From contig JALMGJ010000139.1 of assembly GCA_023362775.1 (NCBI GenBank), forward strand, positions 41,567-105,566: 64,000 nucleotides of DNA. The letters run 5' to 3'. The position numbers were made by a program, and so were the translations under genes. Below the pieces are notes generated by a model, which was given only the letters and a program-made list of their open reading frames with translations, did not search any database and was not told the origin of the DNA. The stretch comes from Charina bottae (lineage: Eukaryota; Chordata; Lepidosauria; Squamata; Charinaidae). Position 1 is the first letter of the stretch; each line of letters begins with the position of its first letter. This document shows, one piece after another, positions 26,152 through 37,241 of the stretch.

Positions 26152-27449
26152 ATCATGGGAGGAGTGGGTAAAACAAGCCCTAAAAATCTATGTTAACAAT
26201 AAAAAGCCTCTGCTAGGGGAGGAGTCGGAATATGCTCAGTGTTGGGTAAAATCTACCACCCTGATGAAGCACCGGTGTGTTTTTGTTTGTGAGTATTTGT
26301 CTTTTTGGATTTGTGTGTATTTTGTGCACAGTGAACGCATATTGCTTCTACTTTGAAAAAAAATAGACTTTTGTTGTCTGGGGTGTATGTGTGTTTCCTC
26401 CCTGTTTCTACCCCCCCTCCTTCGGTCTGTCTTTTGGCTGCGGGTTACAGGCTTGAGGAGGAAGAGAGGGAGGGGGGAGCAGGGGGAGTCCGGAGGAACT
26501 ACTAAAATAGAATTGCCAGGCAAACTGAAGACTATGGTAAAAGTATTTTCTCTTGTACTGTGTTTACTGTCTGCACCCACTGATTAGACAGACATTGAAA
26601 TGAATTTGTGAAATTGAGATAGCTTAAGAGAAAGTCGAAATGAGAGAGAGAAGGAAGGCAAAAAGGGAATGTACACTAGATGAGGGAGTTAGATTTTTGC
26701 GGAAGAAGTGGCGAGGAGCATAAACAAAAGTGAAGGGATTTAGGGAAGAGTGGGTTTCCAATCCTTTGGAAATAGGAGTAGAGGATTTGTTAGTGAAAAA
26801 CTGGCAACAGGCTGTGGCAAATGAGATGCCTCTAAAACAAAGTGCATCTCCCTTGTGTTTCCCCAGTCCTTACAGCAAATTTAAACGTGTTTTGTTAATG
26901 TCACGGGCTGGTGTGAGTTTTTATGTGTGTGTTTGTTTGGGAAAAAATATGTGTGTCTGTCTCTTTAAACACCAGATCTTTTTACGGTGGTAAAGATGCA
27001 GGTCCTGGCCGGACCTGCATCCTCCATTAATTTGGTGTTTTTGTGTATTGTCATTTGTACAAACTTGTATGTGTATAATAAGAAAACAGAGAACTTTCTG
27101 CCTCACCCAAGCCCCCCTTCTTGTTGAAGCTGCTTGAGGGTGAACTAAGGAAGCTTCTTGTTTGAGCCTTTTCCTGCTGCTACTGCGGTTGGTGAAAATG
27201 TTTTTCTTAGCTGTTCCTGTTACGAGACAGCGGTTGCATTTTTCCAGATAGTAAGAGGGACCAACGTTCAAGTTTTTCTCCTTTTTTTAGCCCTAGAGGC
27301 TTAACATGTGGACTCAGCTCAAGGGACACATTTTAATCCTACAGTATTGTAACATGTTATGAGAGGAATAGTAGCAGCATGGGATTTTAACACCCTGTGG
27401 AACCCGCCTTCTTTGGGAAAAGTAGAGTGAATTACAGGACTATGTTCTA
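26152..27449. other. Internal ERV region of unclear origin
   Basis: 1.3 kb between the gag and pol remnants, where protease, reverse transcriptase and RNase H should be. It has GT-rich and purine-rich stretches ('gtgtgtttgtttgg', 'gagagagagaagg') that look more like retroviral leader or unrelated insert than coding sequence. No conserved reverse transcriptase motif is present in any frame. Confidence 0.4.
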
Positions 27450-27626
27450 ACCTCACGACCTCAAGTTGTGGTCACCCCTACTCACAATATTTCCCCTGGT
27501 CAGGTGATTTGGGTAAAAGATTGGAGAAAAGAAACACTGGGTCCAAAGTGGAAAGGTCCATTTACTGGTATTATGAGCTCTCCCCTTGCTGTTAATGTTG
27601 CTGAAATTAAACCTTGGATCCATTAG
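27450..27626 (+). pseudogene. ERV pol remnant (integrase C-terminal tail)
   Basis: Short open stretch with the gammaretroviral integrase end pattern (a GxxVWVKDW-type start, then GPKWKGPFTG and a final KPWIH), ending at a TAG. The rest of pol is missing, so the element is an internal-deletion derivative. Confidence 0.7.
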
Positions 27627-27726
27627 TCAAGCTAGCGGCGCCCTCTGCCTGGTGAGTGGAGAGGGACCCCGCCCGACCCTTGAGGCTAACCTTGCACAAA
27701 ACCAAATAAAAGGTCTCCCCTTCTGG

Positions 27727-29628
27727 TGACACTCCGGAAGCTGTCCCTCTACGAATGGGAGACGAAGACATCTCACCCCCTGCAGGTGTTGGTCTGGAGG
27801 CCAACACCCGTTGCACGGGCCATGAGCCTTCTATCTCATTTTCTTTGGGTTTTATATTTGGTCTCACCTAGGCGGTGCAGAAGGGGGGCTCGTGGGATGG
27901 ATGCACACCAAAGGTTAAGGGCTACCACCTGCATTCGCAAGGGCCTCATGCCGATGAATTGGGTGATTGTTATTCTCCTACTGATTAGTATTGTCATTAA
28001 CTCCCTTTACCTATACCACGTCTTGCTGGGAAAAGGGGGGAATGGGGAAGTGGAAGTGGGTGGGGTGACCCCACCTGGGGAAGTAAGTTCTGGAACCCCA
28101 CCGGGGGATGATACCTGGATGCGGTGCCAGGACTCCCAGGCCGCCACCCCGGCTCCAGACCCGCAGGAACTTCCTCAGTGTATAGACTGCTTCCTGCCCT
28201 TTTCCACCGGGAAGCGTTTTGCTTACACGATTCCATACCCAACGCCCAGCGGGGTGTACACCAAAGGGTTCCTGCACCCGAGGGGACCGGAAATATCTGC
28301 TGTGTTCGAAAGGTGGGGAAGCCCTCTGTTACGACCCCCAGACCCTGATTCGGTTCAACGTTTCAGTATGGGCAGGTCTGGGAATTGTTCAAAGCTCCAA
28401 TGGGATTTGCCCTTCCTTGGATTACTTTAATCATACCGTGGCCCCTAAAACCAGGGCAGGGTGGGTGCTGGAATTTGACGTTTGCCAGGCAATGGACAAG
28501 GTGGCTTTCAGGACCTGTGGTAGCCAGAGTTGGCGGGATACCTATCCCACCAATCACAAGTATCTCTGCACCAGGAGGCTACCCCACACCATCGGAACCC
28601 CCTTTCTCCAACCCTGCCTGTGGAGGACGGGGGAATCCCCGGTAGGGGACCTACAGTGCCTGGGGTTTTGGAACAACTCCTGGGAAAGGTGGCAAACCCC
28701 AACAAATCTCACTGCCCCCCCAAGTTTAATTTTCCATCCCATGAAGGAGAAGGAGTCCCAATGTGTACTGGGAACTGGTCTTGTCCCGGCCCATGGCATG
28801 TACTGGATTTGCGGGGCCTTGGCCTACGAGGTACTCCCGTACAACTGGTCAGGGTCCTGCACCCTTGGGTGGATAAAACCGTCCTTTTCCTCCTCCCACT
28901 ACGTAGTCGACAATTCTTGGGCATTCCCTTGTACGACCCCTTGGGAAGGAGCCGCCCTCGCCACTCGGAGGATGGAGCTTTCTCTAATTTCCCTTGCCGA
29001 GACTCCTACGACGGGGACACTTGGGACTCTGAGTGCATCGTTTGCACCTATGGGCGGGCTACCTGGGCAGAGGATGGGTCGTGGGGCTACCGTACCCCTA
29101 TTTACATGTTGAACTGGATAATCCAGCTCCAGGCAGTCCTAGACCTAGCCGGACACCGCATTAGTCAGGCTCTGAACCTCCTAGCTGATACCACTGATAA
29201 GATCCGCACAGCCATGTATCAGAATTGCCTGGCCCTAGATTATCTGCTTGCAAAAGAAGGAGGGGTCTGTGGAAAGTTCAGTCTCACTAACTGCTGCCTG
29301 CAGATTGGGGAGACAGGCCAGGTCATTCACCAATTGACCAACCCACAACCCAGCCCAGGAATGGAAGGGGTTCAGTCTCCAAGACTGGTTTGATGGCTGG
29401 GGTCTCCCCAAGAAGCCTGTGCTTAAGGCAGTTATTGCTTTTGTGGGCCTCATTGCAGCCGGATGCGTCATCCTGCCTTGTGTTCTCCCTATTTTTGCTT
29501 GTACTATCTCCAACTCTCTCTCCTTGCTTGTGGATAAGACGGCAACCGCCAAGGCCATGGCATGGTGGGAGTGTGAGAAACGTATTGACTTGGAGGAACT
29601 TCAGCCATTATATGAAACTCCACAGTAA
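27727..29628 (+). pseudogene. ERV env remnant (surface and transmembrane subunits, frame-broken)
   Basis: Gamma-type retroviral envelope relic spread over three frames. There is a long leader with a hydrophobic segment (about 27957-28025) and surface-subunit sequence with a CIDC (CxxC-type) motif near 28180. The transmembrane subunit carries ALDYLLAKEGG followed by CGKFSLTNCC, with seven residues between the first cysteine and the CC pair rather than the usual six. A membrane anchor lies at about 29420-29520 and a short tail ends with TAA at 29626. Frame breaks near 28290, 28950 and 29370 rule out function. Gamma-type env genes have been domesticated elsewhere; this copy has not. Confidence 0.75.
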
Positions 29629-29662
29629 TTAGGGAATTTTGGTGGAGTTCCAAAGGGGGGAA

Positions 29663-30055
29663 TGAAGCAGATGGGCCCAATAGTCTTAATTTGATATCAA
29701 AGGCTTAATTAACCTTTCTCTGTTGTAAAATAGGGAAGAAGACTGAAGGTCTTGCATAATGTTCTTACAGGCTTACTGACCTATGTAACACAAAGGTTCA
29801 GACGTTGGAAGTTCCCTAAACTCACAGATGGTGTAAGATAACTTCTTCTTTTTGTATCCTGTTTTTGTACTTCTTTCTGTATCCTGTCTTGGTACACTGT
29901 ATCTCGATTGCAAAACCTATAAAAGATAGACTCTGGGAGTAGCCCGGGGTTCAGACTTTGTCAAGCTATTGCTCTGAACCGTTGCTAGCAATAAACCTGT
30001 ATTCTCCAACCTTGTGGTCTTGTCTCCTGTCTTGGGAAGAGGTTTTCCCGCTACA
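29663..30055 (+). mobile_element. ERV 3' LTR, 393 bp
   Basis: Preceded by a polypurine tract (CAAAGGGGGGAA, 29651-29662). Starts TGAAGCAGATGG and ends CCCGCTACA. TATAAAA lies at 29918-29924 and AATAAA at 29990-29995, a compact promoter-to-poly(A) arrangement. The right flank drops straight into V2R exon-6 relic sequence. No matching 5' LTR is present. Confidence 0.85.
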
Positions 30056-30593
30056 CAAATGGTCCTATGTGGTATCTGGCTGGGCATGTCTGCACCATTC
30101 CCTGACTCTGACCTGTACCCTCAACCTGGAGAGATCATCCTACACTGCAATGAAGTCTCTGCTGCTTGGCCAACTCCATCATCCTTTCTTGCTCTTCTCT
30201 CCAAATGGTCATATGTGGTATCTGGCTGGGCATGTCTGCACCATTCCATGACTCTCACCTGCACCCTCAACCTGGAGAGATCATCCTACACTGCAATGGA
30301 GGCTCTGCTGCTTGGCTAACTCCATCATCCTTTCTTGCTTTGGTGTCCTCTTTGTCACTGGAAGCTTTTTGGGGATTTCTCCTTCCATCCATGACTCTGA
30401 GTTGTACTCACAGCCTGGGGAAATTCCTACAATGCAATAAAGACTCTGTGGCCATATTTTACAGTATCACATGGGCTACTTGATGGCTGTGCAGGTCTTC
30501 TCCATCCTGCCCTCTGGTACTGGCCTACTGGGCTGCACCATCATCTCCGAATGCTACATTATTTTGCTTAGACCAGATTTGAATGCAAGATAG
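30056..30593 (+). pseudogene. V2R exon 6 relic, right fragment with three amplified units
   Basis: Begins inside an amplified TM4/loop unit directly at the LTR edge, continues with units from 30180 and 30326, then TM7-like sequence and TAG at 30591-30593. Closely follows 4500-5035. With 25320-25605 it represents one or two relics separated by the ERV. Confidence 0.85.
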
Positions 30594-31676
30594 AAAAGTA
30601 ACCCCCAAATGTCACGTAGTAAGTCTGAGTAACTGTATTTGATACATTAATGTTCCTTAAAAAATAAAACAAACAAACAAACACGAGCAAAAGAATAACT
30701 CCTGTTTTTCAAATCATGATATAATGGACTACCATTTTAAAATAATTATGATTCCACTTTTCTATTTCCAGTTGTGTGCATAGAATGACTGTGCATGTGT
30801 GACATTTTGTGTCAGGAGCCTTCCAGACTATGCATGCTCCAAAGATTTTGCTAATAAATGCCATATTTAGATAGTAAATATATGCAATGCTGGTTAGATC
30901 CAGCTTCACAAACAAGAAAGGCCCAGCACTTGTTCATCTCAAGAAAGGATCCACAGCTACCCAGAGACAGATAGGCAACATCATCTAGGGAAAATACCAA
31001 CTAATCCATGCTAATGTGTAACTCTCCATGTCCATGCTCAAAGTTTTTCTATATCGTGCACTTTTCTAAACATAATTCTTTGGAACTATTAGGGCCAAAT
31101 CCTCCTTGGCTTAACTTTCATGTTTCCATCCCCATGTGGGTCACCTGTGAGTAAACTCACTTGCAGTTCACAGAGGTGATGTTTCTCCTCCTTACAATTA
31201 TCCAAATCACAGAGATTTCCTTGTTGACTTTCTGCTAAGTGCCTTGAGACTCTTCTACAGTCCAGCTGGAGATGGGACACGAGCATGTGAAAAACATGTT
31301 TTGAACTCAAGATCAGACTCAGAAGCAAAGCTGGGTGATGTCTATGTCAGAAACACAGGAAGCATAAATGGCTCTGGAGAGGGCAAGATGCTAAGGAGGC
31401 TCTTAGGGAAGGTGGGGGTGTGTTTACTTCTCTCCCCTTCAGTTGTGAAGTCTTGGCTAGACTGACTCTGGATTAGGAATGCCTCTGAAGCATGTCACTT
31501 GGAAGAGGGCTTTGGTTTCTTCCACCTCTTCTACTTGATCTTCCTTGAAAACATACACAGTGATCAAGGTTCAGTCAGGAAAAATAGTCATGTTGCTGCT
31601 TGTGCTGCTGTATTCTTCTTCTTCTTGGCCAAAAGGCAGCACAATACAGGAGGCTCATTTAGGACCACAAAAAATC
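30594..31676 (+). promoter_or_regulatory. 5' flank of orphan V2R exon 1
   Basis: Diverged paralog of 5036-6104. Similarity extends across the entire stretch, with small indels. No core promoter motif is obvious. Confidence 0.4.
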
Positions 31677-31891
31677 ATGTTGCTGTTACTTCTCCTTCTG
31701 CTGCTTGTTTGGCCCCAGGGAGCCTGTGGGATGCACAGAGCCAAATGCCTCCTGCCTCGGAAGATTGATGAGGTGGACCCACAGAATCATTACAGACCAG
31801 GAGAGTTTTCAGTTGGTGGGTTAGTCTCTGCAACCAGGATTAGATTTCAAAAATTAAGCTTCGACAGAAGTCCTTCAACTGTATTATCCAC
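31677..31891 (+). pseudogene. Orphan V2R exon 1
   Basis: 215 bp, the same length, start codon position, poly-Leu signal peptide and GTAAGT donor as V2R B exon 1, and an open frame. The upstream in-frame ATGs seen in V2R B are also kept. Exons 2-6 are missing: intron 1 sequence continues to about 32611, where a copia LTR begins, and no V2R exon in plus orientation follows. The gene was probably cut by transposon-associated rearrangement. Confidence 0.85.
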
Positions 31892-32252
31892 GTAAGTCCA
31901 TATTTTTCATCTTATTTTAGCCACGTCATGGCAGACTGATTTTAAAAGTTCCAGCCCTCCTATCTTGCCAGACATTGTCCCTTTGATCTACTACCTCTCC
32001 TCTCTTCCTGTCCTATTTCATCTTTTTGGATTTTACAGCCTGCAGCTAATGAGTGCAAAACTCATCATGTATCATAAGGGTATCATCAAGTAGGGATCCT
32101 CTGCTCTTTTTGACTCTGAAGAATAAACATCCACTTCCTTGGATAGTGCATATCCTTGAATACGTAGTCCGTCCCTTCCATCGTTGGATAGGCCCTCCCT
32201 TCCACCTTCCCCTTGGCCCATAAAGGGATCAACATGGACACAAAAAGGCAGG

Positions 32253-32310
<58 letters not shown>

Positions 32311-32611
32311 TCCTGCATTGAAAATTAGATAACCTCCACAATCAATTTTCTGGACCAATATTCACGGATAATATAGAAAGAATCTGAGATGAGAATTTAT
32401 TAAGTCTCAGAGTTCCCCTATCTCTGTTATTCCCATTTTAAATTGATGCCAGATACCCTAAACCTATCATGATTTAGATATAAGTTGGAAATTACCTTTC
32501 TAAATTTATGATTTAATGATTTTATATTTATTATAGAAACATAGGTCAAACTTCCAACTGCAGTCTAATAATAATATTCTAATATCTGTCTTAATGTAGA
32601 TTAATAATCTA
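31892..32611 (+). other. Intron 1 remnant of the orphan V2R, with (TA)n at 32256-32308
   Basis: Aligns with 6320-7200 of V2R B intron 1. At the position of V2R B's hexamer microsatellite it has a (TA)n run instead. Homology ends exactly at the copia LTR. Confidence 0.7.
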
Positions 32612-33083
32612 TGATCAGAGTTATGGAAAATATTGAGAGACAAGCTTGTAGTAAAAAATGTTGCTTTTATTTAAAACAAAAGAACAAGAAAAACATGAAG
32701 CTTGCTTTCTTCAGCCGAAGAAGAAGCTCTTAGCTTAAGTACTTACATTTTAAAGACAAAGAGATAGCAGAGAGCAGAGAGACCAAAACAAAAGCAGAGA
32801 TAACACTTTTAAAGCTTTTTACAATTGCAACTTGGCCATACCTGAGTGGATAAGGCTTAGCATGTGACCAAACACCTAGGCAACAGATTCCCAATATGGG
32901 CAAAGCTTAAACAGGTAATTCTCATTGGCAAAAACTCCCAGACTAGCTGGCTCCAAAGTAAATTAACATTCCTGAGGAAGGTAGCCAACACGTGTTCCCC
33001 AAGAGCCCAAAAAGAAACTTCAAGGCTTGGCTTTTCAAACTAGCCTTCCATATTTCTTTAAGACATAATAAATATATGCAACA
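32612..33083 (-). mobile_element. Copia-type 3' LTR, 472 bp
   Basis: On the minus strand it begins TGTTGCATATA and ends TCTGATCA, directly after a purine-rich tract (AAAAAACGGGGAG) that would serve as the polypurine primer. On the plus strand it follows the V2R intron-1 homology without gap. No second LTR is in the window. Confidence 0.75.
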
Positions 33084-34900
33084 CTCCCCGTTTTTTATGA
33101 CTAGATAGAATACGGAAGCAAACCCAGTTTGGTAATTAACTCATTGTGCCTACTGGCAACTAGAGGCTTGGTGAAAATATCAGCTAACATTAATTTAGTA
33201 TCACAGTATTTCAAAATAACCTTTTTCTTGGCTAGAAAATCTTTAACAAGATGAAAACGCACATCAATGTGCATAGTGCGGTTTCGGGTTCCTTCAGATA
33301 AAACCAAATGAAGACAGGCCTGGTTGTCTTCATGAATTGTTACAGGCTGGCTTAAAATAACTCCAATGTCTTGCAACAATTGTGTAAACCAAATTACCTC
33401 ACTGCAGAGTTGTGCTAAAGCATAAAATTCGGCTTCAGCTGTGCTAATGGCTACTACTGTTTGTTTTCTGGAGAACCATGCAATAGTGGACTTTGCAAAT
33501 TGAATTACACTTCCAGAAGTAGATTTCCTATCACTGAGATCTCCAGCCCAATCTGAATCACACCAGCATTCTAACTTTTCCTCTGTGTCTGTAGCAGACA
33601 ATCTTAAACAAAAATCTTTGGTGCCTTGTAAATAACGAAAAAGCCTTTTTAATCCAGACTTTGCAGCAGATGTGGGATTTTCCACAAACCTGCTCAAAAT
33701 GGACATACTGTTAGAAATGTCCGGACGGCTATTGTTTGCAATGTAAAGAAGACTACCAATGGCTGATCTGAAACTATCTCCTTCAGATAACTCACCATCC
33801 CCCTTCTCCACCTCCTCTTTTAGAAACTCGGGAAGCATGAGGGAGGAGACTGACTTACAGTCTTGCATTTTAAAATCCTCCAGCAGTTTCTTAATTTTAC
33901 TACTCTAACTTATGAGAAAACTGCCATCTTTTTCCCTCTGAATTTCTAATCCTAAGTAATTGTTAACTGCTCCAAGACATTTCAATGTGAAATTGTTTTT
34001 CAAAAAAACCTCAAAATCATGCTTTTGTTCATCAAATGATGTGAGCAGCAACAAATCATTAACATACAAGCACAAGTACATTACTCCTTGCTTATCATTT
34101 TTTACATACACACATGGATTAGCAATTCCCTTCTGAAACCCAAATTTTTGCAAAATATTATCTAATTTAGTATTCCAACAACACGCGGCCTGTTTCAATC
34201 CATAGACGGATTTCTGCAATTCACACACGATGTTTTTCTTTTTCATAACCAGGAGGTTGTTGCATAAACAATTTTTCCTCCAAATCACCATACAGAAAAG
34301 CAGTTTGAATATCATAGTGATAGACAGACAATTTCTTCATGGCAGCAACCTTTAAAAGCAACCTGATAGATTCAGCTTTTGTCACTGGAGCAAAAGTTTT
34401 GTCATAATCCACATTTTTCCTTTGAGCAAAACCTTTTGCTACCAACCTTTCTTTGTACTTTTGAATTTTACCATCTGTATCTTTTTTCAGTTTAAACACC
34501 CACCTACAACCTAAAACCTTCTGATTGGGAGGCAAACTCACCAATTTCCAAGTTTTATTTTCCTTTAAGGAATCCAACTCCTGCTGCATGGCTTCATGCC
34601 AGCACTTAGCTATTTCAGATGGCATCTCATTAATTTCCTCAAAAGACTCAGGCTCTGTGTGAATGTGAAAAGCCTTTATCACATCTACTTGATAACGTTC
34701 AGGTGGAACCCCCTTATTAATCCTTTCAGACCTGCAAGGTAGGACAGGACTTACACTCTGATTTCCACCATTATCCTCAGAAACCTCTGACTTCTCAGAC
34801 AATTCAACTTCCTGCTCATTGACTTCACTAGGTGATTCCTGCAAATCACCATCAGCAAGACTTTGCTGCTCCCCCATGGAAAAATCAACTGAAAAACTAG
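33084..34900 (-). mobile_element. Ty1/copia-type retrotransposon, 3' half (reverse transcriptase and RNase H)
   Basis: Minus-strand coding blocks: RT N-terminal part (34221-34925, CRWVFKLKKD and VDYDKTFAPV), RT core (33905-34315, SVYGLKQAAC and a YVND box where copia RT has YVDD), and RNase H (33101-33868, DSDWAGD, RKSTSGS and the ADIFTKPL end). A frameshift near 34240 and a stop near 33904 break it. Gag, protease and integrase are absent because the element is cut at about 34900, where a Penelope-like element starts. Copia elements are sparse in amniotes, though known from squamates. Confidence 0.85.
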
Positions 34901-34904
34901 AGGA

Positions 34905-37080
34905 AACTAGGAGGAAACTTTGCAATTACACCCACCAGAATTCCAGTGGAAGATATCATTGCCAATGTGGAATCAGCCATTCACCAACGTCCAGAGGAAG
35001 AAGCAGAAGAAATAAGGGGTGAAGTGGCAAGAATCCTAAGGAAAGCAAAGCCCCCCACCAGCAACATTACTAAGAAGGAGAGAAACGCCATAGAGACCCT
35101 CAATTCGGACCCAGACATCATCATCCTTCCAGCGGACAAAGGCAATGCCACGGTAATTATGAACATAGATGAATACAAAGACAAAATCAAAGAATTACTA
35201 GACCCCACCACATACAGAACAATAAGACGGGATCCGACCAGCAAAATCATGAAGCAAACCAACACACTGATAAAGAGCTCCTCCCTGCATCCCAACATAC
35301 TACAACGTATTTGCAAGACAGAAGCTCTCTCACCTAGACTATACGGACTCCCCAAAGTCCACAAAGACTCAATCCCACTCAGACCCATTGTAAGTGCCAT
35401 TGGCTCCCCGACATAGGAATTATCCAAACATTTGGCAACCCTTTTACAGACCCACATCGGACAGACTCCATCCCACATCAAAGACTCAGGACACTTCATC
35501 AACAAAATCAGCACCCTAAAACTCAACCACACGGACAAACTGGTCAGCTTTGACGTGGTCTCCCTGTTTACCAAGGTGCCAGTAAGAGACACCCTGGCAC
35601 TCATCAAGCAAATCTTCCCAGAAGACATTACAGCTTTATTTCAACACTGCCTAACAACTAGTTACTTTCAATGGGAGAATGAGTTCTACGAACAGATGGA
35701 TGGCATTGCCATGGGAAGCCCCCTGAGCCCAGTCATAGCAAACTTTTACATGGAACACTTTGAAAAACAGGCTTTGGAATCGGCACCCATTACACCCACA
35801 GTCTGGTTCCGGTTCGTGGATGACACCTTCGCAATTTGGAGTCATACTGAAGAAGAACTGGAGAAATTTCTGGACCACCTAAACGGCATCCACCCCAATA
35901 TACAATTCACTATGAAAAAAGAAACTGATGGCAAACTTCCATTTTTAGATACGCTGGTCATACGCAATCCGGACCTCAAACTAGGACACAAAGTATACAG
36001 AAAACCCACCCATACAGACCGGTATCTACACAAAAATTCCAATCACCACCCACGACAAAAGAGAGGCATGATCAAAACCTTGGTGGATCGTGCTAATCGA
36101 AACTGTGCAACCCAATTTCTCAACAATGAACCATCTGAATTGGGTCCTACAGGCAAATGGCTATTCCAAGAATGAAATAAAAAGAGCCATCAAACCAAGA
36201 AAACAACATCCAACTGAAGAAAAACAGCCCCCCACAAACAAAGTATTCCTGCCCTACATCAAAGGAGTCACTGACCGCATGGGAAAACTGATGGAAAAAC
36301 ACAACTTTCAAACAGTCTTCAGACCCACCAGAAAAATACAACAAATGCTAAAATCAGCAAAAGACAAAAGGGATCCCCGCACCGCTGCAGGAGTATACCG
36401 CATACCATGCAGCTGTGGACAAGTATACATCGGAACCACAAAACGAAGCATTCACACCAGGATAAAAGAACACGAAAGACACTGCAGACTACAGCAACCG
36501 GAAAAATCTTCAGTAGCTGAACATGCTCTCAAGCAAACGGGACACAAAATCCTATTTGAAAACACAGAAATACTGGACAACACCAAAAGCCACTACACCA
36601 GATTATACAGAGAAGCCATTGAAATTCACAAACACCAGCACAGTTACAATAAAAAAGAAGAAAGTTTAAAAATTAGCAAAACCTGGCTACCAGTCCTGAA
36701 AAACACAGCCTGCAAAAGGTCAACAAACTCAGTCCAACCACCAGGACATGGGAATACTTCTCACAATGAACATGCTAATCACGCTCATCAGCCACTCGTT
36801 AACATTTCAACACAACAAAAAACCCCACCTAATCTCCTATAATTTAGCTCTATAAATAGAACATTGCCACTCTACCTGGGCACAGAGATTTTGCTTCTAT
36901 CTGTGCTCCTGCCCTCTGAAGATGCTGGCCACAGATGCTGGCGAAACGTTAGGAACCACAACTTCAAGAACATGGCCACACAGCCCGGAAGACCCACAAC
37001 AGCCATAAGAAAACAAGGCTCAGAGAGCACCAAGGAATCCCCAGTTCAACCCTCAGCTACAAATATTCTCTTTGATTGGT
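34905..37080 (+). mobile_element. Penelope-like retroelement (RT plus GIY-YIG endonuclease), 5'-truncated
   Basis: Plus-strand coding: N-terminal RT region (34946-35416), RT core (35432-36175) with SFDVVSLFTKVPV, GSPLSPVIANFYM and the catalytic FVDDTFAIW, then a GIY-YIG endonuclease (about 36390-36650, GVYRIPCSCG and VYIGTTKRS, with REH-type residues after). Breaks: TAG at 35414-35416 and a frameshift at about 36100-36170. The downstream non-coding tail (36843-37050) contains a hammerhead-like motif. The 5' end directly abuts the truncated copia element. Confidence 0.88.
36916..36947 (+). ncRNA. Hammerhead ribozyme-like core in the PLE 3' region
   Basis: CTGAAGA, stem II GCTGGC/GCTGGC (pairs with two G-U wobbles) around a CACAGAT loop, then GAAAC. 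TCCT upstream and AGGA downstream can form part of stem I. The same architecture as the foldback arms at 2.9 and 3.4 kb but with a different stem II, so a different PLE family. Confidence 0.6.
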
Positions 37081-37241
37081 ACAAATGAGGATTTCATATT
37101 TATTTAAAATGATCATCTATTTGTATCATGAAGTGAAAAAACAGGAACTGGTCTTTCTTTTCAGTTATTTTAAGAAACATGGAAAGGTCAAAGGCTGTTA
37201 GGTTGATTAATTGACAAGTATAGAAAACCCACTTTTGTATG
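37081..37241 (-). other. 3' flank of V2R pseudogene A
   Basis: Inverted match to 11511-11680 downstream of V2R B. The match ends near 37081, where PLE sequence begins. Confidence 0.6.
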
